Source: Algoriphagus sp. PAP.12 (GTDB lineage: Bacteria > Bacteroidota > Bacteroidia > Cytophagales > Cyclobacteriaceae). From it: 64,000 nt of DNA. The position numbers and the translations under genes were made by a program. Location: the NCBI RefSeq assembly GCF_026652115.1, contig NZ_JAPPSQ010000008.1, forward strand, positions 1-64,000, read 5' to 3'. Shown here one piece after another: positions 27,338 to 36,289 of the stretch (within the stretch, counting starts at the first letter, position 1; every line of letters begins with the position of its first letter). The notes beneath the pieces were generated by a model, which did no database searches, was not told where the DNA came from, and worked only from the letters and a program-made list of their open reading frames with translations.

Positions 27338-27988
27338 ATGCCTGACACGAGACTGAGAAAGAAAAAAATCCGAGCCCTTTTGATTATCAGCGTATTGCTC
27401 CTATTGATCTACGCCAAAAACCTAATTGAGCGTCAATCATTTAGAAGCATCAGCTCCACTTTCACGGAGGTTTACAACGACCGGCTGGTTGTTGTCGGCT
27501 ATATATTTGAGATTTCAGAGAGCCTTTTTCAGATCCAAAAACTGGTAGATCACTGCAACTTGGATTATGATTATTCCAAAGTGCTAAATGAAATCCAAGG
27601 TCAAGAGGCAGCGATTTTAACAATCATAGAAGATTTCGAAAAAACGAAACTTACCCCGAAGGAGGAAGAATATCTCGGTGAGTTCAAGAAGATCATTGTA
27701 AACGACCTCAATATCAAATCCTATGATCTACTATACAGTGACTCGACTGGAGTGAATATCAATCAGGTCAAATTATATGATCAAAAAATCTCTTTAGCGA
27801 GAAAAGACTTGGACAACCTCAACAATATTCAGCTAGAAGAAGGCGAAAAATTAATCAGCAAAGCCAAAGTCTTGATTAACAGATCTCAGATCTGGGCTCA
27901 ATTTGAAGTGGCTCTGCTGATTATCTTAATTATTGTAATGTTTCTATTGGTCTTCAGAAAATCAGAAGACACAAAAGGGATGATTTAA
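27338..27988 (+). CDS. Membrane protein resembling an MCP four-helix-bundle sensor, no output domain
   Basis: A 216-residue protein with two membrane segments (about 12-28 and 188-207) flanking a periplasmic helical stretch of about 155 residues. This layout matches the four-helix-bundle ligand domain of chemoreceptors (4HB_MCP-like). The C-terminus ends a few residues after the second membrane segment (FRKSEDTKGMI), so there is no HAMP, kinase or methyl-accepting domain. A signalling partner would be needed. Its stop codon overlaps the end of the convergent isomerase-like gene by 4 bases. The family assignment is by architecture only. Confidence 0.6.
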   Translation: MPDTRLRKKKIRALLIISVLLLLIYAKNLIERQSFRSISSTFTEVYNDRLVVVGYIFEISESLFQIQKLVDHCNLDYDYSKVLNEIQGQEAAILTIIEDFEKTKLTPKEEEYLGEFKKIIVNDLNIKSYDLLYSDSTGVNINQVKLYDQKISLARKDLDNLNNIQLEEGEKLISKAKVLINRSQIWAQFEVALLIILIIVMFLLVFRKSEDTKGMI

Positions 27989-28890
27989 TATTCCAATTTG
28001 CTCAAGTATGCGGCATTTTTCTCTGCTGCCTGCATAGGAGTCACGCCATCGAATTGTTCTTGCTCCACGATGTAATATTCCATTCCCAAGCTTTGAGATT
28101 CCTTGATCAACTTAGCGAATGGGATTTCTCCTTGACCTAATAGAACGCCTCTTTCGTGCGGATTTTCAATCCCTGCTGCAGCATCCTTCACATGGCATAG
28201 ACGGAAACGATCTTGATATTTTTTCATGTAGGCTTCTGGATCCACCCCAGCTACATACACCCAATAGATGTCCATTTCGAAATCCACTAAAGCAGGATCT
28301 GTATTATCCATCAATACATCTTGAGGCAATTGACCTTCTTGATCTACAAAAGTATAGTCATGGTTATGGTAAGCAAACTTTAATCCGTAGCCTTTTAGGG
28401 TCTCTCCAATTTGATTGAATTGCTCAGCGATTGCTTTGTATTTATCTAAAGAATCCTGACCTCCAATCCATGGGCAGATCAAATATTTCATTCCAACTTC
28501 GGCAGCCTGTTCAGCTTGGGCTTCAAGGTTTTTGAATACATCACAGTGAGTGGCAACGAAATCTACTCCAATCTCCGAATTCAAAGATTTAAATTCTGCC
28601 GTTTCCATGCCCCAAAGGATCCCTTTTCCTCCATCAAAACCTTCAAATTGCTTATATCCATAAGAAGCCAATGCTTTCATAGTTTCTTGAGGATTTTCAG
28701 CCATTTGATCTTTTACAGAGTAAAGCTGAATACCAAACGCTTTCAAAGTTTGGGCTACAGTCTCAGGATCTGTTACAATGGTTTCGCCCTCTTTCTTAGC
28801 TGGGGAGCAAAACTGCATTGGCATCAAAGCAGCTCCCAGGCCCATTAAAGAGCCCATTTGGATAAATTTTCTTCTACTAGGTTTGTTCAT
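27985..28890 (-). CDS. Exported sugar phosphate isomerase/epimerase-like TIM-barrel protein
   Basis: A 301-residue AP-endonuclease-2/xylose-isomerase-like barrel from the ATG at 28890. The in-frame ATG at 28911 lies inside the upstream terminator hairpin and is rejected. The N-terminus has a Tat-type signal (SRRKFIQMGSLMGLGAAL) followed by a Cys at MQFC, so it may be a Tat-exported lipoprotein. Barrel motifs include KFAYHNHDYTF, VDFEMDIYWV and CHVKDA, which carry the usual metal-binding His/Glu/Asp. It lies downstream of the GMC/small-subunit genes and probably acts in the same glycoside pathway. Confidence 0.82.
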   Translation of the reverse strand: MNKPSRRKFIQMGSLMGLGAALMPMQFCSPAKKEGETIVTDPETVAQTLKAFGIQLYSVKDQMAENPQETMKALASYGYKQFEGFDGGKGILWGMETAEFKSLNSEIGVDFVATHCDVFKNLEAQAEQAAEVGMKYLICPWIGGQDSLDKYKAIAEQFNQIGETLKGYGLKFAYHNHDYTFVDQEGQLPQDVLMDNTDPALVDFEMDIYWVYVAGVDPEAYMKKYQDRFRLCHVKDAAAGIENPHERGVLLGQGEIPFAKLIKESQSLGMEYYIVEQEQFDGVTPMQAAEKNAAYLSKLEY

Positions 28891-28897
28891 AATCGAA

Positions 28898-28924
28898 AAA
28901 GCCTGCCCCATTGGAGCAGGCTTT
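28898..28924 (-). terminator. Terminator between the small-subunit gene and the isomerase-like gene
   Basis: The stem AAAGCCTGC / GCAGGCTTT, read on the minus strand into TTTTTCGATT, lies 18 bases after the small-subunit stop and just before the next start codon. It could attenuate rather than fully stop transcription into the last gene. Confidence 0.7.
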
Positions 28925-28941
28925 GTATTTATAGGTTAAAA

Positions 28942-29499
28942 TTATATTGCGTATGTCTTGTCACCCGGCTTCAAATCGATGCATCCATCGTATCTGCCTG
29001 GAACTTCTACATAATTCAAAGCTTGAGTAGCTCCGATTTCAGAAGTAAAGTAACCTAATACAGTCAAATCTCTCAACATATTTATGATAGCTGGCTCAGT
29101 TCTTCCAGAGCTCTTAAACTGTTCATAAAGACCGTTCAGATAATCTAAACGAACTTCATGGGAAGCAGCCTCAAACTCTTCACCATTCTCCTGCTTGAAT
29201 TCCTTTCGGATTTTATTCAAACCATCCACAAATGTCTTTTGAGCATCGGCGTCATAAGTATCTTTCACCATCATTACCATAAAGGAACCGATACCCACCG
29301 CAGCTGCACCTGGAGTATCAGTTTCAGGAATAATGGTATCTCCAAGCAAATCCATGAAAGCAATATCTTCAGGACTAAAGTTTAACCCCTCGATTTGCTT
29401 ATCCGGAGCACAACCTGTCAGGATAGCTGTAGCACCTACCATGGTTCCTCCCATCATTAGGACTACACTTTTCAATGCGTCTCTTCTATTCATAGTCAT
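28942..29499 (-). CDS. Gluconate 2-dehydrogenase subunit 3 family protein (Tat-exported small subunit)
   Basis: A 185-residue member of the gluconate 2-dehydrogenase subunit 3 family, the small partner of membrane or periplasmic GMC dehydrogenases. It has a twin-arginine signal (MNRRDALKSVVLMMGG, then ILTGC), so it may also be lipidated. The family motif LLGDTIIPETDTPGAAAVGIGSFM is at 50-73. Family knowledge says the flavoprotein often lacks its own signal and is carried out with this subunit by the Tat system. That fits here, since the GMC gene 18 bases upstream has no signal. Confidence 0.9.
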   Translation of the reverse strand: MTMNRRDALKSVVLMMGGTMVGATAILTGCAPDKQIEGLNFSPEDIAFMDLLGDTIIPETDTPGAAAVGIGSFMVMMVKDTYDADAQKTFVDGLNKIRKEFKQENGEEFEAASHEVRLDYLNGLYEQFKSSGRTEPAIINMLRDLTVLGYFTSEIGATQALNYVEVPGRYDGCIDLKPGDKTYAI

Positions 29500-29517
29500 A
29501 GCTTTTTCTTTTTTAGA

Positions 29518-31197
29518 TTAGAGATTACGCTTTTTCAACTCTTCCACTGCAAAGTTTGCAGCTCTTGCTGTAAGCGCCATATAGGTAAGTGATGGGTTTT
29601 GCGCAGCAGCAGAGGTCATACATGCCCCATCTGTTACAAACACGTTTTTAGCTTCCCACACCTGGTTGTTTCCATTCAAAACAGAAGTTTTGGGATCTCT
29701 ACCCATTCTTGCTGTACCCATTTCATGAATACCTTGGCCGAATGTATAGCCATTATCATAGGTATTGATGTTTTTCACACCGGCGATTTCCAACATTTCG
29801 GCTGCATCAGCCATCATGTCTTTTCTCATTTTGATTTCATTCTCCTTGATTTCAGCATTCATCACCAAAGCTTCCATACCCCATTTATCTTTTACGGTAT
29901 CGCTTAGCTTGATGGTATTTTCGTGATAAGGAAGAATTTCTCCAAATGCCGTGAATCCAATACTCCAAGGCCCTGGTTTAGTCAAAGCATTTTTCATAGG
30001 TGCTCCGAAGTTCAATTCAGCAACATCACGCGTCCAGCCACTTCTACTTGCACCACCTTGGTATCCAAAGCCTCTGACATAATCTCTCTTTTCACCATTT
30101 AGGTTTCTAAATCTCGGGATGTAAAGTCCAGTAGGTCTTCTACCGAAATAATACTTATCATCGTAGCCTTCCACAGTACCTCCAGCTCCCAAACGGAAAT
30201 GGTGATCCATTACGTTGTGACCCAATTCACCTGAACTAGAGCCCAAACCTCCTGGCCAAATATCAGTGGCAGTACGCATCAAGATAGCAGTTGAGTTAAA
30301 TGCTGATGCACAAAGGAAGATGATTTTAGCATCGTACTCAATAGTCTGATTTGTTTCAGCATCTACTACCTCAACTCCAGTTGCTTTTTGAGTGTCTTTG
30401 TCATAAATCAATCTTCTCACAATTGACCAAGGTCTCAAGGTCAAATTACCTGTAGCTTTTGCAGCTGGCAAAGTCGAAGCTTGTGTACTAAAGTATCCTC
30501 CGAATGGACAACCCAAAGAACATTTACTTCTATATTGACAGCCTGGGCGACCCGGCAAAGGCTGGGTAATATTTGCAGGACGACCCATAATCCAGTTTCT
30601 TGCACCTTTATAATGGTCCTTGATTTTCTGGACTGCATCGGTCTCCACACAGTTCATCGGCATCGGAGGCATAAACTCCCCATCTGGAAGAATTGGTAGC
30701 CCATCTTTATTTCCCGAAATCCCTGCAAATTTTTCAACATAAGAATACCAAGGTGCAATGTCCTTGTATCTGATTGGCCAATCTACAGCAATTCCTTCTT
30801 TTCCATTTGCCTCAAAATCTACATCAGCCCATCTATAGGACTGTCTACCCCAAAGAAGAGATCTACCTCCAACTTGGTATCCACGGAACCAAGTAAATGG
30901 TTTTTCTTCCACATAAGGAGAATCATCTTCATGAGCCCACCAGTCTAGATTTCGCTCATCCAACACATAATCTCTACGTAAATTCGGGTGATTTTCTAGC
31001 ATTTCTTGGGTTCTTCTTCCTCTGTGAGGAATTTCCCAAGGTGGTAATGTGGCAGATTTGTAGTCTTTGATGTGCTCCACATCCGGTCCTCTTTCAAGCA
31101 AAAGGACTTTTAATCCTTTTTCTGTCAGCTCTTTTGCGGCCCATCCTCCACTGATCCCTGATCCAACTACAATTGCATCATACGATTCATTAGCCAT
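29518..31197 (-). CDS. GMC family FAD-dependent dehydrogenase (candidate glucoside 3-dehydrogenase large subunit)
   Basis: A 559-residue GMC oxidoreductase. The FAD-binding start is YDAIVVGSGISGGWAAKELTEKG. A cysteine cluster, GCQYRSKCSLGCPFGG (about 219-234), resembles those of cytochrome-linked GMC dehydrogenases. The C-terminal catalytic region is GIHEMGTARMGRDPKTSV and NPSLTYMALTARAANF. There is no signal peptide, consistent with co-export with the Tat small subunit encoded next. With the cytochrome c and DUF1080 genes across the divergent promoter, the best guess is a periplasmic dehydrogenase oxidising C3 of glycosides. Other sugar or polyol substrates remain possible. Confidence 0.9.
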   Translation of the reverse strand: MANESYDAIVVGSGISGGWAAKELTEKGLKVLLLERGPDVEHIKDYKSATLPPWEIPHRGRRTQEMLENHPNLRRDYVLDERNLDWWAHEDDSPYVEEKPFTWFRGYQVGGRSLLWGRQSYRWADVDFEANGKEGIAVDWPIRYKDIAPWYSYVEKFAGISGNKDGLPILPDGEFMPPMPMNCVETDAVQKIKDHYKGARNWIMGRPANITQPLPGRPGCQYRSKCSLGCPFGGYFSTQASTLPAAKATGNLTLRPWSIVRRLIYDKDTQKATGVEVVDAETNQTIEYDAKIIFLCASAFNSTAILMRTATDIWPGGLGSSSGELGHNVMDHHFRLGAGGTVEGYDDKYYFGRRPTGLYIPRFRNLNGEKRDYVRGFGYQGGASRSGWTRDVAELNFGAPMKNALTKPGPWSIGFTAFGEILPYHENTIKLSDTVKDKWGMEALVMNAEIKENEIKMRKDMMADAAEMLEIAGVKNINTYDNGYTFGQGIHEMGTARMGRDPKTSVLNGNNQVWEAKNVFVTDGACMTSAAAQNPSLTYMALTARAANFAVEELKKRNL

Positions 31198-31224
31198 AAT
31201 TTGGTATTTAAGGTTATTAGTAAT

Positions 31225-32106
31225 TTAAACGTCGCATACTTGAACTGCTTGTGCTAAAGCAGCAAGTTTATCTTTTGATTTTGGAATGAATTCATGAGAG
31301 ACATATCCTTTGAAACCTGAATCTACAATCGCTTTCATGATTGCTGGATAATAAATTTCCTGATTTTCATCCAGCTCATTCCTCCCTGGATTTCCTGCAG
31401 TATGATAATGTCCGAAGTATTGGTGATTATTCTGAATCGAGCGGATAATATCGCCTTCATCAATCTGCATGTGATAGATATCAAACAATAATTTGAAGTT
31501 CTCACTTCCAATCATTTTGCATAACTCGACTCCCCAAGGAGACTTATCACACATATAGTCTTTGTGATTTACTTTGCTATTCAAAAGCTCCATTTGGATG
31601 ATCACTCCATGCTTTTCTGCCAAAGGAAGAATCTTCTTCAAACCCTCAGCACAGTTTTTCATTCCTACTTCATCATCCATTCCTCTTCTATTTCCAGAAA
31701 AACAAATCAAGTTCTTGTAACCATTTTTAGCTACAAGTGGAATCACTTCCTCATATCTTTTGATCAATTCTGAGTGATTGTTAGGATCATTCCAGCCATC
31801 TGGAATTCCTAGTTCAGCACCGTTACACATAGAGCAATCTACCCCATGCTTCTGTAGGATATGCCAATTATCCGGCCCAATCAGATCTATTGCATTAAAT
31901 CCAATTTCCTTCACTCCTATGCAGAGTTCTTCGATGGTGAGGGGATTCATCGACCAATGGCAAACTCCATGGTTGATATTTCCTTTCAATTTATAGGGTT
32001 GTTTTTCTTCTTTCATTTCAAATGAAGACATGCTTCCGATAGCCGCTCCACCCAACAAAACTTTCTTGAAGCTTTCTCTTCTTCCTTGATTAATAGGTTT
32101 GGTCAT
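31225..32106 (-). CDS. Hydroxypyruvate isomerase-like TIM-barrel protein with Tat-like signal
   Basis: A 293-residue barrel of the hydroxypyruvate isomerase/sugar phosphate isomerase-epimerase family. The N-terminus reads GRRESFKKVLLGGAAIGSMSSFEM, a twin-arginine-type signal that suggests export. Metal-site segments are IIQMELLNS, FKLLFDIYHMQIDEGD, YFGHYHTAGNPGRNEL and YVSHEFIP. It sits between the GMC gene and the permease with gaps of 27 and 11 bases, so it belongs to that operon and should act on an oxidised sugar intermediate. Confidence 0.87.
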   Translation of the reverse strand: MTKPINQGRRESFKKVLLGGAAIGSMSSFEMKEEKQPYKLKGNINHGVCHWSMNPLTIEELCIGVKEIGFNAIDLIGPDNWHILQKHGVDCSMCNGAELGIPDGWNDPNNHSELIKRYEEVIPLVAKNGYKNLICFSGNRRGMDDEVGMKNCAEGLKKILPLAEKHGVIIQMELLNSKVNHKDYMCDKSPWGVELCKMIGSENFKLLFDIYHMQIDEGDIIRSIQNNHQYFGHYHTAGNPGRNELDENQEIYYPAIMKAIVDSGFKGYVSHEFIPKSKDKLAALAQAVQVCDV

Positions 32107-32117
32107 TTGGGATCACT

Positions 32118-33338
32118 TTAATGTTTAATTTTCTCATCTCTGAAAAGAGTCATGAAAAATAGTAAAACCAAAACGGAAATACCAGAAGGAATTAACCAAA
32201 TAGATTTCCATTGGTGATTCCCTTGCATATCTGAGTAAAAATCTGAAATCATTCCTGCAATCCAGAAGCCTATCAACATCCCAACTCCATAGGTTGCCAA
32301 GGTTATCAATCCCTGAGCGGAGGACTTATATTTTTCTCCAGCGTGGGCATCTGTGTATATCTGACCTGTCACAAAGAAAAAATCATAGCACACTCCATGT
32401 AAGGCAATCCCTAATAACAGAAGCCAAACTCCGCTTCCTGCATCTCCCAAAGCAAAAAACAAATACCTAATTGCCCAAGCAAGCATAGCAACAATCAATG
32501 TTTTTTTGACTCCAAATCGGGAAAAGAAAATAGGCAAAGCCAACATGAATAACACTTCTGACATCTGACCAATCGCCATCTTTCCAGTAGAATTTTCAAC
32601 GCCGATTTCGGTTAAAAAAGGACTTGCGTTCTGATAATAAAAAGCCAAAGGAATACAGATCAAAATCGAGCTCAGGAAGAAAATAGCAAAGTTTTTATCT
32701 TTCAATAAAGACAAAGCATCTAGCCCGATGGCTTCAGACAATTTAAATTTATCAGCTCTCCCTGCTTTTGGTGGTGTATTGGGGAGTGTCATACTAAATA
32801 TCCCCAAAGCCAATGATAAGTAGGACGCCATCAGCCAGGTGTTTTTCAACATCCCAGATTCCAATCCTTCCTTGCTATCCCAAGCAAATGCACTGATCAA
32901 AAAACCTGCTGCGATCCAGCCGATCGTTCCCCAAACACGAACCACGGAGAATTCCTTTTCAGGGTTATTCATCTGATTAAAGGAAATTGAATTGACCAAA
33001 GCCAGAGTCGGCATAAACAAAATCATATACCCTAATATCAACGGAAAGAACGCAGCGAAATCCTCACTTTGATACAATTGGTACATCAACCAAGCTCCAA
33101 TCAAATGGATAACCCCTAAAATTCGTTGTGCCGGAAAATATCTATCAGCAATAAGCCCTACAAGAAAGGGAGCTATGATCGCACCAATGGATTGGGTTGT
33201 AAAAGCAAGCGAAATTTCCTGATCGGTGGCTCCTAGGTTTGCACCTAAATAAGTTCCCATCGTCACATACCAAGCACTCCATACAAAAAACTCCAAAAAC
33301 ATCATCGTGGATAAGCGGACTCGGATGTTTAGCTTCAT
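32118..33338 (-). CDS. MFS permease of the nucleoside:H+ symporter (NupG-like) family
   Basis: A 406-residue permease with about twelve membrane segments. It begins KLNIRVRLSTMMFLEFFVWSAWYVTMGTYL, a hallmark of the NupG/XapB nucleoside symporter family, and includes VRVWGTIGWIAAGFLIS after the fourth segment. In Bacteroidota such permeases often sit in sugar-oxidation loci rather than nucleoside loci. As first gene of the minus-strand operon it may carry a keto-sugar or glycoside product across the inner membrane (inference from context). Confidence 0.88.
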   Translation of the reverse strand: MKLNIRVRLSTMMFLEFFVWSAWYVTMGTYLGANLGATDQEISLAFTTQSIGAIIAPFLVGLIADRYFPAQRILGVIHLIGAWLMYQLYQSEDFAAFFPLILGYMILFMPTLALVNSISFNQMNNPEKEFSVVRVWGTIGWIAAGFLISAFAWDSKEGLESGMLKNTWLMASYLSLALGIFSMTLPNTPPKAGRADKFKLSEAIGLDALSLLKDKNFAIFFLSSILICIPLAFYYQNASPFLTEIGVENSTGKMAIGQMSEVLFMLALPIFFSRFGVKKTLIVAMLAWAIRYLFFALGDAGSGVWLLLLGIALHGVCYDFFFVTGQIYTDAHAGEKYKSSAQGLITLATYGVGMLIGFWIAGMISDFYSDMQGNHQWKSIWLIPSGISVLVLLFFMTLFRDEKIKH

Positions 33339-33523
33339 AAAATCTTAGGCTTTCAATTGGTGAATGAATTGGATAGTTTAGAATTCGGTCTTTTTGCCTT
33401 ATTTTAAGCTCATCCTTTGACAATTGAAAATAAGGTAGCTAAAAGTTTTCTCAACACCATTCATAACTGGATGGAACAATTGGTCAACTTATGCTCTGAG
33501 TCAATCTAAGTTCAGAGGTTTTT

Positions 33524-33538
33524 TTGATTCAGAATCAA
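33524..33538. promoter_or_regulatory. Inverted repeat in the divergent promoter region, candidate operator
   Basis: TTGATTC-A-GAATCAA is a perfect 7-base inverted repeat around a single A. It lies 42 bases before the Gfo/Idh gene and 186 bases before the permease gene, within the only 242-base gap of the locus. It could bind a dimeric regulator of both operons. No regulator gene is encoded locally. Confidence 0.4.
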
Positions 33539-33580
33539 TTATTTCACTAAACAAAAAACCAGAAATTTACATACTGACCT

Positions 33581-34750
33581 ATGTCAAAAACCAAGAAACT
33601 CAAAATCGGATTAGTCGGTGGAGGGCCAGGTTCTTTTATTGGAGCAATCCACCTAAATGGCGCTTTGATGGATGGCCTTTTCGAGCTAGCTGCAGGTGCT
33701 TTTTCTTCCAATCCTGAAAAATCAAAAATCAGAGGCGAAGAATTGATGCTGGATCCTTCCAGAGTATATGCCAGCTACGACGAAATGTTTGAAAAAGAGC
33801 TGGAGCTTCCGGAGGATGTACGTATTGACGTGGTGGTGATTGTTACTCCAAACAATTTACATTTTGATCCAACAGTGAAAGCCCTAAAAGCTGGTTTTCA
33901 TGTGGCTTTGGATAAACCCCTTACCCTAAATTATCAAGAAGCCAAAGACCTTTACCACATCGTAAAAGCGAGTAATAAAAGATTCTTATTGACCCATACC
34001 TATTCTGGATACCCGATGATCAAGCAAGCCAAGCAAATGATCGCTGAAGGGAAAATCGGAAAAGTTTGGAAAATCTATGTGGAGTATCCTCAAGGCTGGC
34101 TTTACAAGCTTTTGGAAAATGAAAACAATAAACAAGCTGCTTGGAGAACCGACCCTAAAATCAACGGCCTAGCAGGCTGTATGGGCGATATTGGAACGCA
34201 TGCTTTCCATCTTTCTGAATATGTCTCAGGATTGAAAATGGAAAAACTTTGCGCTGATCTTCATATCAAAGTAGAAGGAAGACCCATTGATGATGACGGA
34301 GTTGTCTTGATGAATTTTGACAATGGAGCTACGGGAATTCTGATGGCTTCTCAAACAGACACTGGACTTGAAAACAATCTTCGTATCCGAATTTTTGGAG
34401 ATAAAGGTGGAATTGAATGGCAACAAGAGGACAATAACTCCTTGACAGTGCGTTATCCAAATCAGCCAGCTCAGATTTATAGAGCAGGAACAGGCTACCT
34501 TGGTTCTTTAGCCAATGAAAATACCAGAACTCCTGCGGGCCATCCTGAGGGATATATTGAGGCATTTGCTAACTTGTACAGAAATTTTGCGCGCTGTATC
34601 TATGCTGAAAGAGCTGGCGAAACGCCAAAACCTGAATGGGAGGATTATCCAGGAATTGAAGATGGTATTCGTGGAATGGCATTTATCGACCACGTGTTAA
34701 AAAGCACCGAATCCGATCAAAAATGGACTCCGTTCATTGTAGAAAAATAA
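33581..34750 (+). CDS. Gfo/Idh/MocA family NAD(P)-dependent oxidoreductase
   Basis: A 389-residue cytosolic dehydrogenase. The Rossmann motif is GLVGGGPGSFIG (9-20). The catalytic lysine is in ALDKPLTLNYQEAKDL (the EKP-motif equivalent), and GCMGDIGTHAFHLSEYVSG carries the conserved Asp and His. The family oxidises or reduces sugar hydroxyls, often at C3, so it could reduce or interconvert keto-sugars produced by the GMC system. It is the first gene of a plus-strand operon with gaps of 27, 26 and 1 bases. Confidence 0.92.
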   Translation: MSKTKKLKIGLVGGGPGSFIGAIHLNGALMDGLFELAAGAFSSNPEKSKIRGEELMLDPSRVYASYDEMFEKELELPEDVRIDVVVIVTPNNLHFDPTVKALKAGFHVALDKPLTLNYQEAKDLYHIVKASNKRFLLTHTYSGYPMIKQAKQMIAEGKIGKVWKIYVEYPQGWLYKLLENENNKQAAWRTDPKINGLAGCMGDIGTHAFHLSEYVSGLKMEKLCADLHIKVEGRPIDDDGVVLMNFDNGATGILMASQTDTGLENNLRIRIFGDKGGIEWQQEDNNSLTVRYPNQPAQIYRAGTGYLGSLANENTRTPAGHPEGYIEAFANLYRNFARCIYAERAGETPKPEWEDYPGIEDGIRGMAFIDHVLKSTESDQKWTPFIVEK

Positions 34751-34777
34751 AATCAAACCAATAAATAACCTTTTAGT

Positions 34778-35830
34778 ATGAAGACGATTAAAGGACCTGC
34801 CATATTCTTAGCACAGTTTGCCGACGATGTGGCTCCTTTCAATAACCTTAAGAACATCTGTGAATACATGGCCGATTTAGGTTATAAAGGTGTTCAGATT
34901 CCATCATGGGATGGTAGATTAATTGATTTACAAAAAGCTGCGGAAAGCAAAACCTATGCAGACGAAATCGCTGGTATTGTAGCTGAAACAGGAATGCAGA
35001 TCACTGAACTTTCCACTCATCTTCAAGGTCAGCTGGTAGCGGTTCACCCTGCTTATAATGAATTATTCGATGGTTTTGCTCCGGCAAACCTAAAAGGTGA
35101 TCTGAAAGGAAAAACCGAATGGGCTACCCAGCAATTGAAATATGCAGCTAAAGCATCTTCAAATTTAGGACTGACAGCACATGCTACTTTCTCAGGAGCA
35201 TTGATGTGGCACACAGTTTATCCTTGGCCTCAAAGACCAGCTGGATTAGTCGAGACAGGCTTTACTGAATTGGCAAAAAGATGGACTCCTATCCTAGATG
35301 AGTTCGACCAATACGGAATTGACGTTTGTTATGAGCTTCACCCAGGAGAAGATCTTCACGATGGAGTTACTTTTGAAATGTTCCTTGAAAAAGTAAACAA
35401 TCACAAAAGAGCGAATATCCTTTACGATCCAAGCCACTTTGTGCTTCAATGTCTTGACTACTTGCAATTCATTGATTTCTACCACGATAGAATCAAAATG
35501 TTCCACGTTAAGGATGCAGAATTCAACCCTACTGGAAAACAGGGAGTTTACGGTGGATTCCAAGGATGGGTAGAGCGTGCAGGTAGATTTAGATCATTAG
35601 GAGACGGACAAGTTGATTTTAGCGGAATTTTTAGCAAACTTTCGCAGTACGATTACGATGGTTGGGCAGTCTTGGAATGGGAATGTGCCATCAAGCATCC
35701 TGAACAAGGAGCTGCAGAAGGCGCTCCATTTATCGATTCACATATTATCCGTGTAACGGAAAAAGCATTTGATGACTTCGCTGGCGTCGGCGCTGACGAG
35801 GAATTCAACAAAAAGATTTTAGGAATTTAA
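34778..35830 (+). CDS. Cytosolic sugar phosphate isomerase/epimerase-like TIM-barrel protein
   Basis: A 350-residue barrel without a signal peptide, unlike its two relatives in the opposite operon. Metal-binding segments are DVCYELHPGEDLHDGVTF, ANILYDPSHFVLQ, IKMFHVKDAEF and GWAVLEWECA. The segment YGGFQGWVERAGRFRSLGDGQVDF is common in Bacteroidota homologues beside Gfo/Idh genes. It probably acts with the preceding dehydrogenase on a keto-sugar. The exact substrate cannot be told from the sequence. Confidence 0.9.
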   Translation: MKTIKGPAIFLAQFADDVAPFNNLKNICEYMADLGYKGVQIPSWDGRLIDLQKAAESKTYADEIAGIVAETGMQITELSTHLQGQLVAVHPAYNELFDGFAPANLKGDLKGKTEWATQQLKYAAKASSNLGLTAHATFSGALMWHTVYPWPQRPAGLVETGFTELAKRWTPILDEFDQYGIDVCYELHPGEDLHDGVTFEMFLEKVNNHKRANILYDPSHFVLQCLDYLQFIDFYHDRIKMFHVKDAEFNPTGKQGVYGGFQGWVERAGRFRSLGDGQVDFSGIFSKLSQYDYDGWAVLEWECAIKHPEQGAAEGAPFIDSHIIRVTEKAFDDFAGVGADEEFNKKILGI

Positions 35831-35856
35831 GAAAACCTTTTATTAATCAGTTTAAC

Positions 35857-36288
35857 ATGAAAATTACAAAACCATTAAATCTTGGATTGGTTGCATTGGC
35901 CGGATTGGCTTTTGCTTGTGGCGGTGGTGAAAAATCCGCAGAAACCACCAGTACTCCTGAGCCAGTAGCAGCAGCGCCTGCTCCAGCTCAAGAAATCAGC
36001 TTGGAAGACAAGTACAAAGACGATCCAATCTATATCAAAGGATTGGAAAAAATCAAAGGATCTGACTGTATGTCTTGCCATATGGTAGAGCGCAAGATTG
36101 TTGGACCATCTTATGCTGATGTTGCAGCTAAATATGAATCTACAGACGAAAACATCACTAAGCTTGCCACTAAAGTAATCGAAGGTGGAGTTGGCGTTTG
36201 GGGTGAAGTTCCAATGACTCCACATCCAGGCTTGAGCTTGGATGATGCGAAAGACATGGTTGCTTACGTGCTTCTTTTGAAGAAATAA
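35857..36288 (+). CDS. c-type cytochrome lipoprotein
   Basis: A 143-residue class I cytochrome c attached to the membrane by lipid (signal MKITKPLNLGLVALAGLAFAC, lipobox AFAC). An Ala/Pro/Glu-rich linker (24-47) precedes the domain. The haem motif is CMSCH in KGSDCMSCHMVERKIVGPSY, and the distal ligand is probably the Met of EVPMTPHP. The C-terminal helix is DDAKDMVAYVLLLKK. It is well placed to accept electrons from the GMC dehydrogenase and pass them to the respiratory chain. Confidence 0.93.
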   Translation: MKITKPLNLGLVALAGLAFACGGGEKSAETTSTPEPVAAAPAPAQEISLEDKYKDDPIYIKGLEKIKGSDCMSCHMVERKIVGPSYADVAAKYESTDENITKLATKVIEGGVGVWGEVPMTPHPGLSLDDAKDMVAYVLLLKK

Positions 36289-36289
36289 G

